Origin: Agrostemma githago
Taxonomy: Eukaryota > Streptophyta > Magnoliopsida > Caryophyllales > Caryophyllaceae
Direction: 5' to 3'
Length of the DNA: 64,000 bases
Assembly: GCA_958450325.1 (NCBI GenBank)
Contig: OY288259.1
Span: forward strand, 25,228,734 to 25,292,733
The translations under genes were made by a program, and so were the position numbers. Below the pieces are notes generated by a model. That model saw nothing but the letters and a program-made list of their open reading frames with translations. It was not told the origin of the DNA and ran no database searches. Below, piece after piece: positions 55,943-64,000 of this stretch; positions within the stretch are counted from its first letter, which is position 1, and each line of letters starts with the position of its first letter.

Positions 55943-58185
55943 GACCCTAATTGACGACGGGTCCGCTGTAAATGTCCTTCCCTTAAGGACTGCTAAGGCT
56001 CTCGGCATTACCGAGGCTGACTACCTTCCTACTGCACAAACTATCCAGGCTTTCGATGGGAGCCCGAAATCGGTTGCTGGGGCCGTCAAACTAACCATCA
56101 TAACAGGCCCGATCGAGAGGGAACTCGAATTCCAAGTGATCGATGTCACCTCATCGTTCAATCTGCTACTTGGAAGGCCCTGGATCCACGCGGTCAAGGC
56201 CGTATCCTCCACTCTTTACAGGAAGGTCAAGTTACCTTTGCAAGACGGGGTCATCACCCTCGAAGCTACTCCCATAGCCGTGTCAAGCTGCAACACGGCT
56301 AGCTCAATCGACCCACGAGGTTTCAATTTTGTGGGAATGATCGAGGAAGAGTATCTCTTTAGGCCCTATTTCACTACTAGCATCGACATGATGCTACAAA
56401 ACTTGGGCTATCTACCGGGGGCTACCTCAAGGCCCAATCTCCCAGCTGGCAAGATCATCGAGGTCCTAAACGACGGAGAGTCTCGATTCGGGTTGGGCTA
56501 CACCATGGCCCAGGGAGATATGGACCGGAAAAACACAATCAAGTTTGTCACTCCTGTGTTCGGAGCTATTCAAGCGGGCCTCTATCGACCCACCATCTCA
56601 TATCCCGAGGCCAAATTGGCTCGGGAATGCAACTTCATCCCAGATGATATCTATGCTCTCATCCAAGCTGAATCGAAAGAAGACTCAAACCATGTCGAGC
56701 CCATGCTGGGGCTCTTATTCGGGGAAAGCAAGATAATCCCGACCCCTAAGGAGGAATTGGTGAACCTGATCCTCCATAGCAGCAGGTTCGATCCGACCAA
56801 ACTGATCTCTGAAGTCGGTACCAACACTGGAAAGAGGGCTTGGAGGAAGACGATCAAATGGACCGACAGCGAGGTTCGGGTCTACAAGCTCACTACTGGC
56901 GAAGGGTACATGCAAGGCGCCGAGTCCGAGTCCGAGTCTGAGTCAGAGTCAGAGTCGGAGTTTGTGTCTAGAGGGTCCAGTACTAGGGTCGAGTCTGTAA
57001 CCCCTTTTCCTTTGGTCACATCTGTGGGAGTCTTGGAGTCTGTCCCGAGAGCACTCCCCATTCCGCCTCTGACCAACGATCAGATAGCTGCTCTCTTTGA
57101 GTTATTTTCAAAATTCTCTATCAATAATAACGATAACCGTTCTGCTTACGACTTGTCTTATTTTCAAAACATTTTCAAAAATTTTATTTGCAATGACATT
57201 GAGAAACCCGACGAAAAGGTACCGCTACCTCCGTATCTAGTCGAGCAACTCGAACAAAGGGAATCCCGAGATCCGGTTATTGAGGAAAATGACTCTATCA
57301 ATGTAGGAACCCCTTTAGAGCCTCAGATGCTTAAGTTGGGGTTGTCCTTAGATCCCGAGGAGAAACAACAATTCACGGAACTCCTCCACGAATTCAAAGA
57401 CGTCTTCGCATGATCCTACAAGGACATGCCGGGAATAGACCGGGAGCTAGCCGAACACCGTATACCCATCAAAGACGGGTGTAAGCTGGTAAAGCAAAAA
57501 CTCCGAAGAATGAGGCCCGAATGGTCTCTTAAAGTCAAAGAAGAAGTCGACAAGCAATTCAAAGCGGGCTTCATTCAAGTGTCTGAATATCCAGACTAGG
57601 TCGCAAATATCGTACCGATACCCAAGAAAGACGGAAAGGTACGAGTTTGTGTAGATTTCCGGGACCTTAATAAGGCCAGCCCGAAAGACGATATCCCATT
57701 GCCACACATCGACATACTGGTGGACAATACGGCCGATCATGCCCTTCTGTCCTTTATGGACGGGTATGCCGGATACAATCAAATCAAAATGGCGGAAGAA
57801 GACATGAGTAAGACCACCTTCACTACGCCTTGGGGGACTTACTGTTACACCGTTATGCCATTTGGGCTTATCAATGCCGGTGCCACTTACCAACAGACCG
57901 CCACTACCTTACTACATGACATGATGCATAAGGAAGTAGAGGTCTACGTGGACGACATGATCGTTAAGTCCAAAGAACGAAATGGGCATATTCCGGCCCT
58001 TAGAAAGTTCTTCACCCGGCTACGCAAGTACAACATGAGGCTAAACCCTCAAAAATGCAGTTTTGGGGTAACATCGGGCAAATTACTGGGCCATATCGTC
58101 AGCCAGCGCGACATCGAGGTTGACCCAGCGAAAATCAAGGCCATTACCGAGGTGCGACCCCCTAAACCGAAAAGGATATTAGGGG
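55943..58185 (+). pseudogene. Protease and reverse transcriptase of C2 (broken)
   Basis: Begins inside the protease at TLIDDGSAVNVLP, just after the deletion join. Then the Ser/Glu repeat (about 56922-56960) and RT with YVDD (about 57945-57956). It shares TGA 57411-57413 and TAG 57597-57599 with C1. The shared frameshift lies at about 58176-58185. Otherwise nearly identical to 44750-46992. Confidence 0.86.
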
Positions 58186-60550
58186 GTTTCTCGGGAAAGT
58201 CCAATATATCAGCCGGTTTATTTCGAAGCTAACCATGGTATGCGAGCCCATTTTCAAGAAACTGAAGATAGGAGAACGGGTATTGTGGGACGACAAATGT
58301 CAAGCAGCTTTCGATAAGATCAAAGAGATTCTTTCATCTCCGCCGGTATTAATGCCACCTCAACACGGTCTTCCTTTGTCGTTATACTTGACAACGACCG
58401 AGACAGCCATGGGGGCTATGTTGGCCCAGACGGTTGACTCAGAAGAACGGGCTATCTACTACATCAGTAAAAAGTTCCTAGAATACGAGTGCAAGTACAC
58501 GATGCTCGAAAAGACGTGCCTAGCTCTAGTTTGGGCCACTAAAAAGCTCCGACACTATATGCTTAGTCACGAAGTGCATGTGTTGTCTAGAATGGATCCA
58601 ATCAAGTATCTGTTCGAAAAACCCATCCTCAATGGCAGGATATCTAGATGGACTTTAATGGTAGCTGAGTTCGAACTCAAATTCGTGCCATTAAAAGCCA
58701 TCAAAGGCCGGGTAGTAGCCGAATTCCTCGCCGATAGTCCGATATCTGAAGAGGGATATACCGATACCTGGGCCTTCCCAGATGAAGATATATTCCATAC
58801 TGACACGGAGACATGGGATCTATACTTTGACGGGGCATCCAACTTTCGAGGATTTGGTGTCGGAATTTTGCTAATCTCACCACAAGGAGAGCACACCCCG
58901 TTATCCATTAAATTGGACTTCGACGTGACTAACAACGCAGCCGAGTATGAAGCATGCATTCACGGGTTGCAAGCCGCCGCTGATTTAGGAGTAACAAACC
59001 TCCGGGTCCACGGTGACTCGTCATTAGTCATCAATCAAGCATTCCAGAAATGGAAAACTCGGAACGCAAATCTCGTAGCTTACCAAGCACGAGTAAGGGT
59101 TCTCGAAAAGCAGTTTCAAAAGGTGGAGTACGTTTATCTACCTCGGGAAGAAAACCAGTTTGCAGATGCGCTATCCAAGTTAGCGTCTCTACTGAATATC
59201 CCGGAACACATGACCAGCATGCCGATCTGCGTCGAAAGACGGTCCGAGCTGGCGTACATCAACGCTATCCAAGACATTGAAATAACTGATCCAGAACCTT
59301 GGTACCAGGCTATTCTAACCTACTTAACGTCGGGAGAATATCCGCCGGGATCTGAAAACCGGGCCAAGAAAGCCCTGCGAAGATGGGCCACTCAATTCAT
59401 CCGCACAGACGATGGACAGTTGTACAAAAAGACGGCACATGGGGCTTTACTCCTATGCATCGACAAAACGCTGGCCGAAAAGGTCATGGTCTAGGTACTC
59501 GATGGCGAAAACGGCCCGCATATGAACGCCCATATGCTAGCCCGGAAAATCGCAAGACTCGGGTACTACTGGAATAGCATGGAAACCGACTGCCAGTTAT
59601 ATGTCAAACACTGTCATAACTGTCAGATTTTCGGCAACGTCCAGCATATGTCGTCATCCCTATTGTATACTATGACTTCACCATGGCCATTTTCGACATG
59701 GGGAATTGATATAATCGGGAAGGTGAACCCTTCCAGGACGGGAGGTCACTGCTTCATTCTAGTGGCTATTTACTATTTTACTAAATGGGTTAAAGCCGAG
59801 TCATATCGTGTCTTGAATGCCAAGCACGTAGCAAAACTTATCCAAGATAAAATTATATGCCGGTACGGGATCCCGCACGAATTCATTAGTGATCACGGGA
59901 CCCATTTTCAAGCCGAAACTGCTACTTTGCTAGCAAAATATAAGATTCAAAGGCATACATCTTCGCCTTACCGTCCCCAAACCAATGGAGCGGTAGAGGC
60001 AGCCAATAAAACGATTGTCACCATACTTAAAAAGATTGCTGATAATTACCGGGATTGGCCCGATGAAATCCCTTTCGCCTTATGGGGGTACCGGACATCA
60101 ATCCGCACCGCAACCGGAGCAACTCCATACTATCTGACATATGGGATGGAGGCAGTCCAGCCGGTCGAGCTCGAGGTACCATCCCTGAGGATTCTACTCG
60201 AAAGCCAGGTACCTGAAGCAGATTGGGTCCAAGCCCGATACGATTCGTTGGTTCTCTTGGACGAACGACGATCCCGAGCCCTTAACAATATCCAGATATA
60301 CCAAAAAAGGATACAACGGGCTTTCAACAAAAGGGTTAGGCCCAGGAATATCAAAGAGGGCAATCTAGTCCTAAAATCTGTCAAGGCTTTGCTACCGGTC
60401 GACCCAAGGGGAAAATTCAAACCCAATTGGGTCGGACCATATCTAGTAAAGAAGGTTTTATCAGGAGGAGCCGTAATGCTAACAGACTTGGACGGGAACG
60501 AATTCGTCAACTCAACCAACTTGGACCAGCTGAAGCGCTACTACCTCTAA
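58186..60550 (+). pseudogene. RNase H, archaeal-type RNase H and integrase of C2 (broken)
   Basis: Same domain order as C1. Integrase keeps WGIDIIG, ISDHGTHF and GAVEAANKT, so its catalytic D, D, E residues are present. A conserved Asp next to the core is Tyr (VAIYYFTKW). One private stop, TAG 59492-59494, cuts it before the integrase zinc-binding part; the next codons also differ (VLD for VHD). The end is TAA 60548-60550. Confidence 0.87.
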
Positions 60551-60902
60551 CCTTATCTCAATGTCATTTGCTAAAGTTTATAAAAATTTGTCTTTTTTTA
60601 TAAAAATTAAGCAAGTCAATAAGTTAGGATTACTTATCCTACTGTCGCACATCTCGAACTAATAGTCTTGATGTATTTCGTAAATTGCAAAAATCTACGT
60701 CTGAACTACGGTTGGTTTGATTCCACTAATCGTGGATACGTAGGCAACCCCTCAAAAGGGTACAACCACTGCAATAACGAAAAGACAGGAACGGTTTTCA
60801 CTAATATGTCTTTTATTATTTCAAAAAATGCCTCACGCAAAAATAAATCACACAAAAATCACACAAAAATAATAGTAATATTTAATAATAAAATCTAGGA
60901 GA
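60551..60902. other. Spacer between integrase and the antisense gene (C2)
   Basis: Homologous to 49360-49712. No gene. Confidence 0.6.
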
Positions 60903-62155
60903 CTACTGCTCATACATTTTCCGCTTCCCTTTATCTTTTGGGTCGCGCGGATCCCGAGGTCGACGGGGCGGAGGCGAACGTTCCCGGATCACGAGTGGGA
61001 CCTCTTTAGCTCGAACCCGTTTCTTCGACTGCGGGTTTTCTGCCACTTGCACTGGTCCAAGCCGAGCCCGTACGTGCTCGGGTGGTCTGTCTCTAGGACC
61101 AAGTCGGTCCTTAGCCGCCATTCTTGGGCCAAGTCTCCTTTCTAAGTCCATCTGGAGGCTCACTTTCCCCCATGCACCTTTAGTACTGGACCCTTCATTC
61201 CGAGTCCTAGTCTTCCCCTTCTGGCCTGACATCAGGCAAACCATGGTAGCCGGGGTGTCTCCATCGTCAAAGAAGCCTCGATTTTCTTTAGCTTGTTCTT
61301 GGCGCAGCAAGTCGAAGGCTTCGTCGGTCTTCAAAGCAGCACGGGCTTTAGCAGAATCCGCCTTGGTCCACTTCACATAAGAATCAGATACCCAGATCGA
61401 ATGAGAGGTCTTCGGGATAGGCCAAGTAGCCCGAGTATACCACCTTTGCATCCAGGTATCGCTCATCACATCCGTTAGCTGAGTAGATTCACTCACGACC
61501 GCCTCGATTTCCGGGATTCTTTGGGCCCGACCTTATTGCCTAAGTATGCGATCGGGGTAAAGATGGATTGTTTGCCTAAAAGATAGGATTAGTTGATAAC
61601 GGGCCCTATCCCTCGATTCTGAACCAGTCCAGACATAAATGGGCCACCAAGGTACGGTCCAACGGATCAAGGGGCCTCCATGAAAAGATAGCAGCTCGTC
61701 CCAGAATTTTTGGGTAGAAAGGCGAGAAAAGTCAACAGTTCGTCTTCTCGTCATCACTTGATTCGGGCGATATCGGCTTACGTCAAGAGGAGGATCCAGG
61801 ATCGATAACCTCTCAAATAGCCAAAGCTGAAAAGTCAAAATCGCGAAAAGTCAAAGTCAAAGTCCAAAAAAAAATTTCGCAAAAATCGCAAGAAAGGAAA
61901 AAATCGAGAAAAATCGAAAAAACCGAGAAAACTGGAAAAATCAGAAATTTCGGAAAAATCGGAAGTTGCAAAAAATTAAAAATTGCGAAAAACGAAGGAA
62001 AATCAGCCTACCTGTAGAAGACGGGTACTTCCAGTCAGCCGGATCGACGGATCCCTTTTACGATTATCCAAGCCCTGGATAATCTCCCCTGTAATCAGCC
62101 AAGCTGGGCTGTGCTCTGTCTCCATCAAATCAGCTACAGTGAGAAGCCTGACATG

Positions 62156-62160
62156 GCCCA
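62156..62160. repeat. Target-site duplication of the Athila-like solo LTR, left copy
   Basis: GCCCA, repeated at 63794-63798. The empty site is in C1 near 50966-50972 (CATGGCCCATGCAAG). Confidence 0.95.
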
Positions 62161-62501
62161 TGATAAGTGTGGTTTGTAGTGCCTATTTCGTAGTGTTTTG
62201 GTCCCATTTTCCTTGTGGAATCGCTCCTTGGGAGCGGTTTAGGGGCTTCTTATGCTTCCTTTAGTTCGTTTCAGGTTCCCGAGACCGATTTGGAAGAGTT
62301 GGAGCGATTCCGACTCGATGCATACACATTTTGAAGCCAACGGAGTAAAGGAACGATCACTCGATGCCTTGGAGTCGACCCCGAGACCTTGGGACCCAAT
62401 CCCGAGCCTCCGAGACCCGATCCCGAGTCCCGAGAATCGATGGGAAGCCCATGAGAATCAAGGAGGGACCAAAAAGTTCTTATTGGAGGCCTACAAGACC
62501 C

Positions 62502-62646
62502 ATCCCGGTCGGGAAGGCCTCATCCCGTCCGGGATGGGGTGCACAAAAGGAAGACCTTCTGTTTTGGGTCCATCACGACCGGGATGAGCTCATCCCGATC
62601 GGGACCACCTCATCCCGACCGGGACCAACTCATCCCGACCGGGATG
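62502..62646. repeat. Palindrome cluster in the solo LTR
   Basis: Units such as CATCCCGACCGGGATG (62631-62646) and CATCCCGTCCGGGATG. Confidence 0.8.
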
Positions 62647-62699
62647 AGCCCAGTTCAGACCCGTGAATGCTCCTTTCTTCTCCTTTCCACTTGTAACCC

Positions 62700-62767
62700 T
62701 ATATATACCCCTCTCTTTTATTAAGACAAAAGATGAGGATATGCACTTCATATTAGACTAAACCCTA
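62700..62767 (+). promoter_or_regulatory. TATA box plus telo-box (solo LTR)
   Basis: TATATATA 62700-62707, AAACCCTA 62760-62767. Confidence 0.6.
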
Positions 62768-63793
62768 GATTATTTTAGGACAGATTAGCATAGATTAGTG
62801 TAGATTAGTCTTTAGATTATCGTTAATCTTAGATTAGTGCTTGTAATTTGGGAATTCTTCAAGATCTTCACCAAGCTTGACAAACTTGGATGTTTGTTTT
62901 GGGTTCTTCCATTTATGCAAGTTTTCTTCTTCTTTTCATCTTCTAGTTTGGTATTATCTCTTCTCCTTTCTCTTGTTTCTTATTTTATCATTCAAGTTTG
63001 TATCTTTGTTGATGTTATTGATTGTAGTTCATAGTTCTTGTTAGTTTCTTCATGTTTGTTTTGATTGCTTTGTTGATTCATCTTCTTAGTGTTAGTTTTA
63101 GTTTAGATATGTTAGAGTAGTGTTCTTGATAGGGTTAGTAAGGTTATTAGGGAGTTAATTGGATGATTAAGGGATTGTTGGAGTTGTTGGTGGAAGATTT
63201 GGGTTTCTCCTTGGTTTGTTGCACATCACATGTTTGTCGAAATGCTTGATTGACTAAGTATGTACGAATGCTTGTTTTTCTTGCTTTTCTCTTGTGGGTA
63301 TTAGTTTGTTTGTGGGTTCGGTTCCCTCATTAAGTTGCGAGAGCCCGGTGAGGACGACCCCTAGGTCGGTCTAAGTTGCGAGAGCCCGGATGCGACCTAG
63401 GCCTATAGCATGCTAGTACTCCGTTTGTCGTTTGTGTCGCCAAGGTGGGTTTTAGGTGAAACCTCTAGGTGAGTCTAAGTTGCGAGAGCCCGGGCATTAC
63501 CTAGATTACCCTACTACCTCCTTCACTCTAGCTCTCCCTTGGCCATTCCGTTACCCCTTTGACCCCGACCTAGTCCTAGCCCGTTTCCTTTGATAGTTCT
63601 CTTGCTTTAGACCTAGCTTAGCCCTATTCTCCCCCTCCTTAGAATAGCTTGTCTCGAACCTAGTCCTAGACCGTAGCATACCCTAGTCCGACCTCCCGTC
63701 CCTGTGGATTCGACCCGACTTACCCTAGCTACCTTAGTTAGGTTTTGCCGGTTTTATTTGACGGTTGGAATTCACGACAAATCCTACCCATCA

Positions 63794-63798
63794 GCCCA
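63794..63798. repeat. Target-site duplication of the solo LTR, right copy
   Basis: GCCCA, matching 62156-62160. Confidence 0.95.
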
Positions 63799-64000
63799 TG
63801 CAAGATAACAAATCCATATGACCCTCAAAGGTGTAAACATGGAGCATGCAAAAAGTAAAGGCCCCGCGGCTATATACTGGCCTGACCCGGACGTCATCTG
63901 GGTTCATAAATTTTTCAGCCAGGTCAATCAAAGAAACGGTATCATCTTCTGTCATGCGAGATACCTCCATGTGAGAAAGCCCTAAAAGTTCTCGTAATTT

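Larger units (their letters stand above)
62161..63793 (+). mobile_element. Solo LTR of the Athila-like family
   Basis: 1633 bp, TGATAAG...CCCATCA, same family as 2507-4141 and 7378-9022. It is flanked by GCCCA and carries no internal sequence, so it is the product of recombination between the two LTRs of a full insertion. It interrupts exon 1 of the antisense gene in C2. Confidence 0.95.
60903..64000 (-). pseudogene. Antisense plant-mobile-domain-like gene, C2 copy, split by a solo LTR and cut by the window
   Basis: Exon 2 is 61826-60903, intron 61827-62011 (185 bp), exon 1 62160-62012, then a solo LTR (62161-63793), then more exon 1 at 63799-64000, running off the window. At the donor this copy reads CTACAG|GTAGGC, where C1 has a TAG; the glutamine codon here is intact and supports the splice model. 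It has a private TAA at 61535-61533 in exon 2. The protein is otherwise very close to C1. Confidence 0.75.

Overview
This window is a stretch of plant heterochromatin built almost entirely from nested LTR retrotransposons. The lineages point to an angiosperm, probably a eudicot, but I cannot name the species: Athila-like and Tat-like Ty3/gypsy elements, a chromovirus-like non-autonomous element, a CACTA transposon end, and an antisense plant-mobile-domain gene. I see no ordinary host gene, tRNA, rRNA or CRISPR array.

Layout, left block (1-19698). This is a nest of one Athila-like, gag-pro-only family. Outer element A has its 5' end left of the window. Its gag-pro ORF (4142-7311), 3' untranslated region and 3' LTR (18044-19698) are here. 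Element Z is inserted in A's gag; only its 3' part, 1-4141, is inside the window. Complete element B (7378-15136, target duplication TGAAT) is inserted 66 bases after A's gag-pro stop. All three share a 2.5-3 kb 3' region with a stem-loop, an exact second copy of the polypurine tract, and clusters of short palindromes that also occur in every LTR.

Middle (19699-23295). Old relics: a diverged Tat-LTR-like block, the 3' end of a CACTA element ending at 21128, a TG microsatellite, and AT-rich sequence with no recognisable gene.

Right block (23296-64000). A Tat-lineage (Retand/Ogre-like) element is arranged as LTR - internal - LTR - internal, with the second internal region running off the window. 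Internal copy C1 (24742-52112) carries gag, protease, RT, two RNase H domains and integrase. It is split by a reversed solo LTR (26034-28415, duplication CCACC) and by a 14.7 kb tandem array of a non-coding chromovirus-like element (29677-44382: four LTRs and three internal domains of exactly 1458 bp). Internal copy C2 (from 53558) has neither insertion but has a 431-bp deletion in the gag-protease linker. Its tail is split by a solo LTR of the Athila-like family (62161-63793, duplication GCCCA). C1 and C2 share four inactivating lesions, so they descend from one already broken copy.

Both Tat copies carry, antisense between integrase and the 3' LTR, a two-exon gene resembling the plant mobile domain family. 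In copy C1 it has its own TATA box. Both copies of this gene are broken. No element here appears able to move on its own. B, the reversed Tat LTR and the Athila-like solo LTR have clean target duplications and represent the more recent events.
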